This document shows, piece by piece, positions 1 to 8,171 of a stretch of DNA of 64,000 nt (position 1 is its first letter; the number at the start of each line of letters is the position of its first letter). Both the position numbers and the translations under genes were made by a program. The notes under the pieces are model-generated. The model was not told the DNA's origin. It saw nothing but the letters and a program-made list of their open reading frames with translations, and did no database searches. The stretch covers positions 1 to 64,000 of the forward strand of contig JAJZBI010000002.1 in assembly GCA_021798985.1 (NCBI GenBank). The letters run 5' to 3'. Origin of the DNA: Actinomycetes bacterium (GTDB taxonomy: Bacteria; Actinomycetota; Acidimicrobiia; Acidimicrobiales; Bog-793).

Positions 1-82
1 CCGCGGCGTCCTTCCTGAACGCCTTCGGATAGCGGGTGCGCCGTCGCTCTGACCCGGGATGTTCTTCGGTCACTGCTGGCAT
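1..82 (-). CDS. IS3-type transposase OrfA, 5' end only
   Basis: The gene begins at an ATG at 82-80 on the minus strand and runs off the left edge, so only 27 codons are visible. A perfect AGGAGG ribosome binding site lies just upstream (RC of 88-93). The visible protein, starting MPAVTEEHPGSERRRTRYP and continuing KAFRKDAA, has the basic 'RRxRYPxxFRxDA' opening of IS3-family OrfA proteins, which carry a helix-turn-helix for terminal repeat binding. Family assignment rests on this short opening. OrfB and the other end of the element would lie to the left, outside the window. It could also be a degraded copy; this cannot be judged here. Confidence 0.6.
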   Translation of the reverse strand, partial: MPAVTEEHPGSERRRTRYPKAFRKDAA

Positions 83-133
83 GGATACCTCCTAGTCGAG
101 GTGTCCGGCCAGCGGGGGGATGGTCACCGGTCA
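1..133. mobile_element. Right-hand edge of an IS3-like insertion sequence
   Basis: The leader between the OrfA start (82) and about 133 ends in a GC-rich stretch finishing GGTCACCGGTCA. On the minus strand this reads TGACCGGTGACC, which fits the TG...CA termini of IS3-family elements. The boundary at 133 is inference, because the other inverted repeat and the target duplication are outside the window. Confidence 0.4.
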
Positions 134-199
134 CGAAACGGCGACCGCTACATTCATCGCGTTGCCTGCGTGGTCGTGCAATGACGGAAGGAAAGCCTC

Positions 200-1360
200 G
201 TGAATCCGGAGCGCATCATCGGATCATCCAGCAATGACCAGCTGCTCTATTTCACGTCGTCGAGCCTGACCGAAGGTGATGAAGAGGTGGTCTATATCTC
301 GGATCGCACGGGCCATCCCAATCTGTTCTGTCGGCACCTTCCGAGCGGTGCTGACCGCCAATTGACCGCGAACTCCGACGGTTACCTCAAGTCCTACGTC
401 TACTTCGACGGCCGACCCTATGCCGGCTTCGGCAAGGCGAGCGTCAGCCTGGACCCCATCCGTCGGATCGCTTACTACCTCCAGGGAACCGAGCTCCGCG
501 CCGTGTCGCTGTCAGGAGAGCAGCACTTGCTCGCCCGGCTTCCAGAAGGCCAGATGACCGCGTTCTCCCACGTCTCCCACGATGGACGGCGCATCTGCGT
601 GCCGACCACGGACGCCCGGGCACTTGACAACGATCGTCCGCTCCCAGCACTGCGCCCGGACTACGATGTCGACCGGCGAATCCAGGACGAAGGTCTCGCT
701 TCGTACCTACACGTCTTCGATACCGGCACCGGCGAGGAGCTCGACTGCGTGACCGTGCCTCGCGCCTGGGTCACTCATGTCCAGTTCTCCCCAATCGACA
801 GCTCGCTGATCCTGTACAACCACGAATGGCCCGCCGAATGCGGCATCCGCCGGATGTGGATCTGGGACGGAGCGCGCCACATCCCGCTGCGCGGCGAGGA
901 CCCCGACGCCTCGCCCAGGCCGCGCGCTCGGGAAGACTGGACGTGCCACGAGATGTGGGAGCGGGACGGTTCGGCCGTCATCTATCACGGGACCTACCGC
1001 GATGGGCCCGCCTATGTCGGCCGGGTGCTTGCGGACGGCACCGGCACCATCGAGATCGCGCTGCCCGAGGAATGGACCCAGTACGGGCACTTCACGGTGG
1101 GGCGGCCCGGCCAGCTCGTCACCGACGGCTACTACCGCGACGGCAACGCGTCACCAGATCGCTGCGGTCGATGGATCTGCGAGGCCATTGTGGACTGGAC
1201 ACGGGGCGAATTGGCCTGGCGCCCGCTCGTCACGCACGGATCGTCGTGGAAGACGCAGGACGAGCACCCCCACCCGATCTTCGCCCACCAGCCGACCGCG
1301 GTTTACTTCACCTCTGATCGCGACGGCAGGCGCGCCATCTACCGCATCGCTCTCGACTGA
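200..1360 (+). CDS. Oligogalacturonate lyase-like beta-propeller (PL22 type)
   Basis: A 386-residue protein starting at GTG 200, preceded by GGAAGGAAAG. It has propeller-like repeats (for example VYISDRTGHPNLF and VYFTSDRDGRRAIY). Near the C-terminus Q353-x-x-H356-x-H358 (QDEHPH), together with a HEMW motif at H250, matches the metal-binding Gln and His residues known from family 22 polysaccharide lyases, which cleave unsaturated digalacturonate during pectin breakdown. Length equals the usual family size (about 388). No signal peptide is seen, so a cytoplasmic enzyme is expected. No other pectin gene is nearby, and it lies directly beside an insertion sequence. The precise substrate is unproven; other PF14583 propellers are possible. 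Confidence 0.72.
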   Translation: MNPERIIGSSSNDQLLYFTSSSLTEGDEEVVYISDRTGHPNLFCRHLPSGADRQLTANSDGYLKSYVYFDGRPYAGFGKASVSLDPIRRIAYYLQGTELRAVSLSGEQHLLARLPEGQMTAFSHVSHDGRRICVPTTDARALDNDRPLPALRPDYDVDRRIQDEGLASYLHVFDTGTGEELDCVTVPRAWVTHVQFSPIDSSLILYNHEWPAECGIRRMWIWDGARHIPLRGEDPDASPRPRAREDWTCHEMWERDGSAVIYHGTYRDGPAYVGRVLADGTGTIEIALPEEWTQYGHFTVGRPGQLVTDGYYRDGNASPDRCGRWICEAIVDWTRGELAWRPLVTHGSSWKTQDEHPHPIFAHQPTAVYFTSDRDGRRAIYRIALD

Positions 1361-1504
1361 ACGATCCGCCCGTGTCGGAGCGCTCGCCGGAGCCAATCGC
1401 GCGTCCTTGAGCGACTGCGGTCCGCTCGGGGGCCGGTGGGCAGCCGATCTCGCTATCCCGGCGCGATCCGACGCGTTGTTCGACTTGCCGTGGTGCCCTC
1501 CACC

Positions 1505-3727
1505 TCAACCACCGCCGCCCGGAGAAGCGGGGGGTGCTGTCGACGCACCATTGCTCGTCGCGGTGCTCGGACCACTCGGTGCAGCATTCGGTGATGCGGT
1601 CGCGGGAGGGGTACCGCTCGGGCTGTCGGACAGCGTTCCGCTCGAGGTGGCCGGATCGGCGCCGGCCGCACTCCCGGTGGCCCCCACCGCAGCGGGGGGT
1701 GCTGTCGACGCACCATTGCTCGTCGCGGTGCTCGGACCACTCGGTGCAGCATTCGGTGATGCGGTCGCGGGAGGGGTACCGCCCGGGCTGGCCGGGTGGG
1801 CTCCGTCGGCTCGGTTCGCCGATCCGTGCCCGGTCGCGCCGGTGGTCGGAGTGGCCGAGGTCGGGATCGGCGCATCGCCCGCCCGGCCGCGCCCCGACCC
1901 GGCTGCGTCGCCGTCGCCCTGAGGCCCAGACGCCGAGCTTGGGTTGCCTCGCGACGGCGCCTCGCGGCGAGATCCCGAGTTGGACGTTGCCCGCAGCGAT
2001 GCTTGCGGCGGAGGCGGACGGTGTCCGTGGGCGGACTGCCCCGAGCCCGCTCCCCCTGCTGGCCCGAAGGCGAGTGGAGTATCGCGGCCCGGACGGGATC
2101 GAGGAACCTCGCCGCCCCGGTCGCTGCTCCCCCGGTCGCCGTGGCGCGCACGGTGAGCCGCCCCAGCCCCGCGTGCTCGCTCCCGCGCTGCGGCGGTCCG
2201 GTTCTCGCTCGCGATCGGCTCGCCCGAGACGCCATGCGGCGTCGCTCCCCCAGCCGCCCCATCGCCGGCCGCCCGACCGCCGAGCGGCGCGCCACTCGCG
2301 CCGCGAGCCGTGACCGCCGAGCCAGAGACGGCCACATACGTGCCCATCGAGCCCGCCGACGCCGTGCTGGGACCAGTGCCGCTCACGGTTGTGCTGGACT
2401 CGACTCCAGCTGCGAGTGCTGGTGCAACAACGAGGAGATCGGGACCACGGTGCAGGCGCGGCATCGCCCGGTCAGCGGCAGGGGCTGGGCCCAGGACCAC
2501 GACTTCGGCGCGCGCCCGAATCGCCGCTCGGTGACCGAGGACGTCGCGTAACGAGGCAGCGAATATCGCGCGCGCCTGGCGAAGCTCCTCGCGAGCCTGG
2601 GCGCTCGATGCGCCCCGAGGACCGGGGCGTGCGCCAGCAGCGGCAGCTGCGGGAGCCGCCATCACCGCGCTCGTCAACACCGCTGCGGTGGCAAAGGCGA
2701 CGTGCGCGCTCGTGAAGGCGACTCTGCCCAGGTTCGCCGCCCATTGGGCAAGCGGTGCCTCCGCGAGCCACGTTCCGAGCCCGATCTGCCAATTCAGGCG
2801 CTTCAAGGAGATGCCGAGGAACGCGCGGACAATCGCCGGGTCGAAGTGGCTCCCTGCGCAACGAGCGAGCTCGACGCGGGCAGCCTGGGGGGACATCGCG
2901 TCCTTGTAGGTGCGAACCGCGGTCATGACCTCGAAGGCGTCTGCGACGCAGACGATCCGCGCACCGAGGGAGATCTCCTGCGCCGCAAGCCCGAAGGGAT
3001 AACCATCGCCGTCATAGCGCTCGTGATGCTGCTCGACTACCAGCGCCCACTCGCCGAGCCACGGGGCCAGCGGTGCGATGAGGCGAGCGCCTTCGAGCGG
3101 GTGCCGGTGGATCGCAGCCCACTCCTCTTCGGTCAGCGTTCCCGATTTCGTGAGGATCCCGGAGTGAACGGCGAGCTTGCCCACGTCATGCAGCAGCGCG
3201 GCCCACCGCAAGCGATCACGGGCGTCGTCGCTGAGGTGCATCTCCTGAGCGATCATCTCCGTGAAGATCCGCACGCGCTCGGAATGCCCCCGGGTGGCCC
3301 GGTCGTGGTTGCTGATCGCCGCCGCGAGGCTGAGGATCTCGGCGGCCGCCCGCGCCGGCTCTCGCGACACGCCCTGGCGGAAACGACGCTCGAGGTCGCG
3401 CGTCGAGCCAGCCCGCATCGCCACGGCGACGCGCGAGGGGGCCCGATCGGGGAACAGCATCGTCAGCTTCAAGAGCGCGGCGAGGGGCAGCAATCGGCGG
3501 AACAGGCGCTCGGTGCCAAACAAGGTCGCCGCCGCTCCCGACAGCACCACGGCGAACCAGCCCAGCAAGCCGCCGAGCCCTGGCGCCCGAGGGAGCGTCC
3601 GGGCGAGCACCACGGTGATCGCAGACGACGACGCGATCGGCAGAACGAGAATGCTCGCGGCGACGCACTGGGCGGCCCGGGGGTGTGCCGTCCAACGGTC
3701 GTTCACTTGAGTACGTCGACGCAGCAC
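1505..3727 (-). CDS. HD-GYP cyclic-di-GMP phosphodiesterase-like membrane protein with long tail
   Basis: 740 residues from GTG 3727. Residues 22-42 and 52-92 look membrane-spanning. Residues 125-305 form an HD-GYP domain with H148, HD at 180-181 (LLHDVGK), HRHP at 207-210, HHE at 234-236 and GDGYP at 240-244. These are the metal-binding and signature residues of cyclic-di-GMP phosphodiesterases, although the classic GYP appears as GDGYPFGL. A further hydrophobic helix spans about 337-362. It is followed by about 380 residues of Ala/Ser/Gly/Pro/Thr-rich low-complexity sequence carrying an internal duplication. Such a tail is unusual and may be exported or disordered. Convergent with the lyase gene, about 140 bp apart. 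Start codon is moderately certain; the domain call is strong. Confidence 0.82.
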   Translation of the reverse strand: MLRRRTQVNDRWTAHPRAAQCVAASILVLPIASSSAITVVLARTLPRAPGLGGLLGWFAVVLSGAAATLFGTERLFRRLLPLAALLKLTMLFPDRAPSRVAVAMRAGSTRDLERRFRQGVSREPARAAAEILSLAAAISNHDRATRGHSERVRIFTEMIAQEMHLSDDARDRLRWAALLHDVGKLAVHSGILTKSGTLTEEEWAAIHRHPLEGARLIAPLAPWLGEWALVVEQHHERYDGDGYPFGLAAQEISLGARIVCVADAFEVMTAVRTYKDAMSPQAARVELARCAGSHFDPAIVRAFLGISLKRLNWQIGLGTWLAEAPLAQWAANLGRVAFTSAHVAFATAAVLTSAVMAAPAAAAAGARPGPRGASSAQAREELRQARAIFAASLRDVLGHRAAIRARAEVVVLGPAPAADRAMPRLHRGPDLLVVAPALAAGVESSTTVSGTGPSTASAGSMGTYVAVSGSAVTARGASGAPLGGRAAGDGAAGGATPHGVSGEPIASENRTAAARERARGAGAAHRARHGDRGSSDRGGEVPRSRPGRDTPLAFGPAGGAGSGQSAHGHRPPPPQASLRATSNSGSRREAPSRGNPSSASGPQGDGDAAGSGRGRAGDAPIPTSATPTTGATGHGSANRADGAHPASPGGTPPATASPNAAPSGPSTATSNGASTAPPAAVGATGSAAGADPATSSGTLSDSPSGTPPATASPNAAPSGPSTATSNGASTAPPASPGGGG
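1526..1782. repeat. Two identical 92-bp direct repeats inside a coding tail
   Basis: Positions 1526-1617 and 1691-1782 are identical over 92 bases with a 165-base period (55 codons), so the duplication keeps the reading frame of the HD-GYP protein's C-terminal tail. The repeat encodes an S/T/A/P/N-rich segment. Perfect identity implies a recent duplication or ongoing homogenisation. Confidence 0.9.
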
Positions 3728-3862
3728 AACGCGCGTATCGGCAAGTCGCGCTCGACCTTGAGTTCGGCTCGGGACTACTTTCGCTGAGCACCGCGTGGCA
3801 CCGCTGGCGCGCGGGGCAAGCTGATCCTCGCACCTCTGCGCCGGACGCTCCCCGCCGCCGGC

Positions 3863-5977
3863 TCAGCCCCCGAGACGCTCCACGAGGACGCGCACGTCCC
3901 ACGGCCCGAGCTCGAGCTCCGACCCAGCCGACAGCCTCGCGCCGCTCAAGCCGTCCGCGAGGGCGAGCTGCAGACGGACGCTCGCCCGCTCCCACGACCA
4001 GTTGTGCACGATGTGGAGCCGATGACCCGAGGCGGTGCGAGCGCGCGCGACGCTGACGGCATCGGGCAGTTCTCCCCACGATTCCAGCGAGGTTCCGAGC
4101 GTCCAGCTCGCGAGGGCAGCGCCGAGCGCGAGGTTGGGGAGCGTGCCGACGGTGGTGATTCGCCCGGATCCATGCGCCCGGGTGGCGATCGCGGGCCACC
4201 GGCCAAAGTGCGGGTGGTCGTAGGCGACGAGGACCTGGACGTCGCCCGCCAACAGGCCGTCGATCCACGCCGTGGCGGCCGCGCCCGCCGGGACGACGAA
4301 CGGACTGTGCGGCGATGCGACGACCGGGATGTCCCTCGCGAGGTTCGCGTACTCGTCGTAGGTGACCCCGGCCGCGTCAGCGAGGGGTCCCGGCGGCGGG
4401 TCCGTGCGGGCACGGGCCTCCTCGTCGGCATAGGCGCTGCGGATGCCGAGGACGAGGTGCCCCCCAGCGGCGGCATAGGCGTCCAGCCACGCCAGCGTCG
4501 CGTCGTCCACGGCGTAGAGCCCGGCCGCGACGAGCACGGGCTGGCGCATCGCGATCTCGGCGGGATCGAGGCCGACGAGCTGGTGGTCGTGGACGATCCG
4601 GATGCCGGCGCCGGCGCGGAAGAAGGCGTTGTAGTACGCCCGCACGATCCGCTCATAGGACCGGGGGTCGGGGCCTCCAGCGGCGTTGGCGAGCGGTGGC
4701 GCGAACTCGAGCGCCCACTTGGACGGGTGCGACCAGACGAGCGCGACCTCGGCCTCTGGCTCGAGGCCGGCAACGAGCTCGCCAGCACCAGCGAGCTCCT
4801 CGCCGAGGCGGCGCACCTCGTCGTAGATGCGCCCCGGCCGCAACGAGTGCGGCAGCACGCCGCCCCAGTAGGTCTCCGCGCCGTAGGGGATGGTGTGCCA
4901 GTGCCAGTACTCGATCGAGCGCGCGCCCCGCGAGATCAGCGCCCAGGCCGCCTGGCGCAGCTGGCCGTCGTAGGGCGGCCAGTTCATGTGCGGGCCGCCG
5001 ATCGAGGTGGCGTCGGTCTCGGTCACAAGGAACGGCCGCTGGCCGGACGACCAGGCACGATCGGCGGCGAAAAAGAGAGAGTCGGCCCCCGCCGATGCCC
5101 AGTCCGTCGGCGCACGCGTCTCGCTCTTTGCCAGTCCATCCCCCATCGCGTAGTAGATGTTCGCGGCGGTCACGTCGATGGCGCCGGCGAGGGCGGCATC
5201 TGCGGCCGCGGGGCGCGAGTAGGCGATGCAGGTAGTGACGAACTGGTCGTCGCGCAGGTACTCGCGCGCCACCGCCGCCTGCCAGGCGATGAACTCGGTG
5301 GTCAGGTCCGCCTGGTAGCGACGCCAGGCCAGGTCGTACTGGGGGAAGGTGTTCCCGTCGGGTCGCCACAGGTCCGACCAGTCCGACAGCCGGTGGGACC
5401 AGTAGGTGAGGCCCCAGGCCTCGTTCAGGCGCTGCACGTCGCCGTAGCGGTCGCGCAGGCGATCGACGAAGCGCTGGAAGGTGCTCAGGTTGCGTGGCAG
5501 GTGGAGCCCGGGCTCGTTGTCGACCTGGACCCCGATCACCGCCGGGTGGTCCGCCCAGGCCCCGAGCACGGCGCGGACGACCCGCTCGGCGTGCCAGCGA
5601 AACGCCGGGTGCGAGAAGTCGACCTCCTGGCGGCCGCCGAAGGGCAGCGCCACGCCGCTCGTCGGCTCCGCCGCGATCTCCGGGTGGCGCCGCGCGAGCC
5701 ACGGCGGCACGGCGTAGGTGGGCGTCCCGAGGATCACCGCGATCCTCCGCTCGGCTGCCCCATCGAGCACTGGCCCCAGCCAATCCAGCTCGAAGCGGCC
5801 GTCTTGTGGCTCCCAGGTCGACCACACCGACTCCCCGACCCGGATCAGCGAGAACCCGGCATTGGCCATCAGCTCGAGGTCATCGGCGAGGCGTGGCCGC
5901 CGGTGGTACTCGTGGTAGTAGGCAGCGCCGAACAGCAACCGGTCGTTTGGCAACAAGCTCACAGCAGCACCGCCCAT
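3863..5977 (-). CDS. GH42 beta-galactosidase
   Basis: 704 residues, close to the family norm of 650-700. An N-terminal TIM barrel starts at LLFGAAYYHEY. E155 in VQVDNEPG is the expected acid/base, following the Asn-Glu rule of clan GH-A, and E320 in FLVTETD is the expected nucleophile. The trimerisation and C-terminal domains of GH42 follow. The enzyme hydrolyses terminal beta-D-galactosides and has no signal peptide, so it probably acts on imported oligosaccharides. The frame stays open to about 6361, but the 128 residues before ATG 5977 are Arg/Ala-rich without family similarity, so 5977 is preferred; GTG 5965 is an alternative and neither has a strong ribosome site. Divergent from the ThDP enzyme gene. 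Confidence 0.88.
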   Translation of the reverse strand: MGGAAVSLLPNDRLLFGAAYYHEYHRRPRLADDLELMANAGFSLIRVGESVWSTWEPQDGRFELDWLGPVLDGAAERRIAVILGTPTYAVPPWLARRHPEIAAEPTSGVALPFGGRQEVDFSHPAFRWHAERVVRAVLGAWADHPAVIGVQVDNEPGLHLPRNLSTFQRFVDRLRDRYGDVQRLNEAWGLTYWSHRLSDWSDLWRPDGNTFPQYDLAWRRYQADLTTEFIAWQAAVAREYLRDDQFVTTCIAYSRPAAADAALAGAIDVTAANIYYAMGDGLAKSETRAPTDWASAGADSLFFAADRAWSSGQRPFLVTETDATSIGGPHMNWPPYDGQLRQAAWALISRGARSIEYWHWHTIPYGAETYWGGVLPHSLRPGRIYDEVRRLGEELAGAGELVAGLEPEAEVALVWSHPSKWALEFAPPLANAAGGPDPRSYERIVRAYYNAFFRAGAGIRIVHDHQLVGLDPAEIAMRQPVLVAAGLYAVDDATLAWLDAYAAAGGHLVLGIRSAYADEEARARTDPPPGPLADAAGVTYDEYANLARDIPVVASPHSPFVVPAGAAATAWIDGLLAGDVQVLVAYDHPHFGRWPAIATRAHGSGRITTVGTLPNLALGAALASWTLGTSLESWGELPDAVSVARARTASGHRLHIVHNWSWERASVRLQLALADGLSGARLSAGSELELGPWDVRVLVERLGG

Positions 5978-6239
5978 CTCAAGGACCCCATCAGGACGTC
6001 GACGAGCATAAATCCGCGAGCCGTCGCGCTCATGACCCGCGGCGGCCACCATCGCCAGCTGTGCCGATCTGCCGTGTCGCCAGCCCAGATCGGCCGCCAG
6101 ACGCGTCGCGCCCATCCCGCGCGCTGCGCCTGGCCATCGCCGCGGTGCATGACCGGGCAACGCGGGCATGGACCAGCGGCGCCATTGGGTAGATGTACGC
6201 AAGGTGCGCGCGCCGAGACGATCGCACCGCGACCCATAT

Positions 6240-6268
6240 CGGTGGTCGGCAAGCGCCTCCGACCACCG
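6240..6268. promoter_or_regulatory. 10-bp inverted repeat in divergent intergenic region
   Basis: CGGTGGTCGG (6240-6249) and CCGACCACCG (6259-6268) form a perfect 10-bp dyad with a 9-base spacer. It sits in the 382-bp gap between the GH42 gene and the ThDP enzyme, about 90 bp before the latter's start. It could be an operator or a leader hairpin. The rest of the gap (5978-6239, 6269-6346) shows no convincing gene; an AAGGAGG ribosome site follows at 6346-6352. Confidence 0.5.
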
Positions 6269-6359
6269 CCGTGAGCGTGCCGGTACCCCTCCCCCGGCCA
6301 GGGGTGGGGCCGCACTCCCGCAACGGCCCGACCACGCGCACGACAAGGAGGAAGCAAAC

Positions 6360-8171
6360 ATGCCACCCGTCGCTGATTACATGCTGGAGCGTCTCCGCGA
6401 ATGGGGCGTCCACCGGATCTACGGGTATCCGGGCGACGGGATCAACGGCTTCCTCGGGGCCTTCGAGCGGGTCAACGACGACCCGACCTTCACCCAAGCC
6501 CGCCACGAGGAGATGGCGGCCTTCATGGCGTGCGCGCATGCGAAGTTCACCGGCGAGCTCGGGGCGTGCATCGCCACCTCGGGTCCCGGGGCCGTGCACC
6601 TCATCAACGGCCTGTATGACGCGAAGCTCGATCACCAGCCCGTCATCGCCATCGTCGGCCAACAGAAGCGGCACAGCGTCGGCGCGCACTATCAGCAAGA
6701 GATCGACCTCCAGGTGCTCTTCAAGGACGTCGGCGGCTTCGTGAGCACGGTCATGGATCAGTACTCAGCGCGCCACGTGCTCGACCGCGCGATCAAGTCC
6801 GCGCTGACCGAGCGGCGTCCGGCCATCGTCATCGTCCCCGAGGACGTCCAGGAGGAGGAGTACTCCGACCCGCCGCGCATGCACGGCAGCGTCTACACGA
6901 GCGTCGGCTGGAACCAGCCGAAGATGATCCCCCACGACGCGCTGCTGCGGCGGGCCGCCGAGGTGCTCAACAGCGGCGAGAAGGTCGCCATGTTGATCGG
7001 CCAGGGGGCAAAGCGCGCCGCGAACGAGGTCATCGAGGCCGCCGAGCTGCTGGGAGCGGGCGTAGCCAAGGCCCTGCTCGGCAAGGACGTCATCCCGGAC
7101 ACCTTGCCCTTCGTCACGGGCGGGATCGGCCTGCTCGGCACCGAGCCGTCCAACAAGATGATGATGGGTTGCGACACGCTGTTCATGATCGGCACCTCGT
7201 TCCCCTACGCCGAGTGGCTGCCAAAGCCCGGCCAGGCGCGCTGTGTCGAGATCGACATCGACGGTTCGCTCATCGGCGTCCGCTATCCGAACGACGTCTC
7301 GCTCGTCGGCGACGCGCACGACACCTTGCAGGCGCTGATCCCGATGCTCGTGCGCAAGGAGGATCGCTCCTGGCGCGAGCTCCTCGAGGGAGAGATCGCT
7401 ACCTGGCGACGGGTCCTCGAGGACCGGGCGCACCAAAAGGGCGATCCGATCAACCCGCAATACGTCTTCTTCGAGCTGAACAAGCGCGTCCCCGAGCGGT
7501 GCATCTTCACCTCGGACTCGGGCTCGGCGACCAACTGGTACGCCCGCTTCATCGAGATCCGCGAAGACATGATGGGCTCGCTGTCGGGGACGCTCGCCAC
7601 CATGGTGCCCGGGGTCCCCTACGCGATCGGCGCCAAGTTCGCCTACCCCGATCGCCCGGTGATCGCGTTCACCGGCGACGGCGCCTTCGAGATGCTCGGC
7701 ATGAACGAGCTGCTCACGGTCAAGCGCTACCTGCACGAGCTCACCGAGAAGAACCCGACGCTCATCTTCACGGTGCTTGTCAACAAGGACCTCAACCAGG
7801 TCTCCTACGAGCAACGGGTGCTGAGCGCGGACCCGAAGAACCCGGCGACCCAGAGCCTGCCTTACGTCCCGGCGGCCAAGTTCGCCGAGCTGCTCGGCTT
7901 CGAGGGCATCTGCGTCGAAAAGCCCGAGGACGTCGGGCCGGCCTGGGACCGCGCGTTGAAGGCCGAAGGACCGGTCCTGCTCGAGTTCCTCACCGACCCG
8001 GAGATCCCCCCGCTGCCGCCGCACGTGCGCCCCTCGATGCTGAAGAAGACCCTGACGGGGCTCAGCAAGGGGGACGAGGACGCCCGCGGGATCGCCGTCA
8101 AGGGGTTCAAGGGCAAGTGGTCCGAGTTCGCCGAGCACGCGAAGGACCTCCTTCCCGGAGAGCACGAGTGA
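6360..8171 (+). CDS. Thiamine-diphosphate enzyme, pyruvate oxidase-like
   Basis: 603 residues starting at ATG 6360, preceded by AAGGAGG with ideal spacing. The three domains of the acetolactate synthase/pyruvate oxidase family are visible. The N-terminal pyrimidine-binding domain has GYPGDGINGF and the ThDP-activating Glu at about 50 (ARHEEMAAF). A central Rossmann-like domain follows. The C-terminal domain has the diphosphate-binding GDG at 439-441. Members decarboxylate pyruvate or a related 2-oxo acid, passing electrons to quinone or O2 via FAD (PoxB type) or joining two substrates (ALS type). No small ALS subunit or ilv gene lies nearby. The stop overlaps the next gene's GTG by 4 bases, so a joint role with the flavin/Fe-S dehydrogenase is likely. 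Substrate specificity is not decided by the sequence. Confidence 0.85.
   Translation: MPPVADYMLERLREWGVHRIYGYPGDGINGFLGAFERVNDDPTFTQARHEEMAAFMACAHAKFTGELGACIATSGPGAVHLINGLYDAKLDHQPVIAIVGQQKRHSVGAHYQQEIDLQVLFKDVGGFVSTVMDQYSARHVLDRAIKSALTERRPAIVIVPEDVQEEEYSDPPRMHGSVYTSVGWNQPKMIPHDALLRRAAEVLNSGEKVAMLIGQGAKRAANEVIEAAELLGAGVAKALLGKDVIPDTLPFVTGGIGLLGTEPSNKMMMGCDTLFMIGTSFPYAEWLPKPGQARCVEIDIDGSLIGVRYPNDVSLVGDAHDTLQALIPMLVRKEDRSWRELLEGEIATWRRVLEDRAHQKGDPINPQYVFFELNKRVPERCIFTSDSGSATNWYARFIEIREDMMGSLSGTLATMVPGVPYAIGAKFAYPDRPVIAFTGDGAFEMLGMNELLTVKRYLHELTEKNPTLIFTVLVNKDLNQVSYEQRVLSADPKNPATQSLPYVPAAKFAELLGFEGICVEKPEDVGPAWDRALKAEGPVLLEFLTDPEIPPLPPHVRPSMLKKTLTGLSKGDEDARGIAVKGFKGKWSEFAEHAKDLLPGEHE

Noticed and set aside
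2702-3787. 361-codon plus-strand frame opposite the HD-GYP domain
   Set aside because: Shadow of a conserved catalytic domain; no start signal or recognisable fold.
4004-6274. Long plus-strand open frame (756 codons) opposite the GH42 gene
   Set aside because: It is the antisense shadow of a well-defined glycosidase; composition is Arg/Gly/Asp-Val-rich with no family motif.
5978-6361. N-terminal extension of the GH42 protein by 128 residues
   Set aside because: Basic, unconserved sequence; family homology starts just after ATG 5977.
7169-8167. Upstream extension of the YdiJ-type gene frame
   Set aside because: The extension lies inside the ThDP gene in another frame and is Arg/Ala-rich; GTG 8168 overlaps the preceding stop as expected for coupling.
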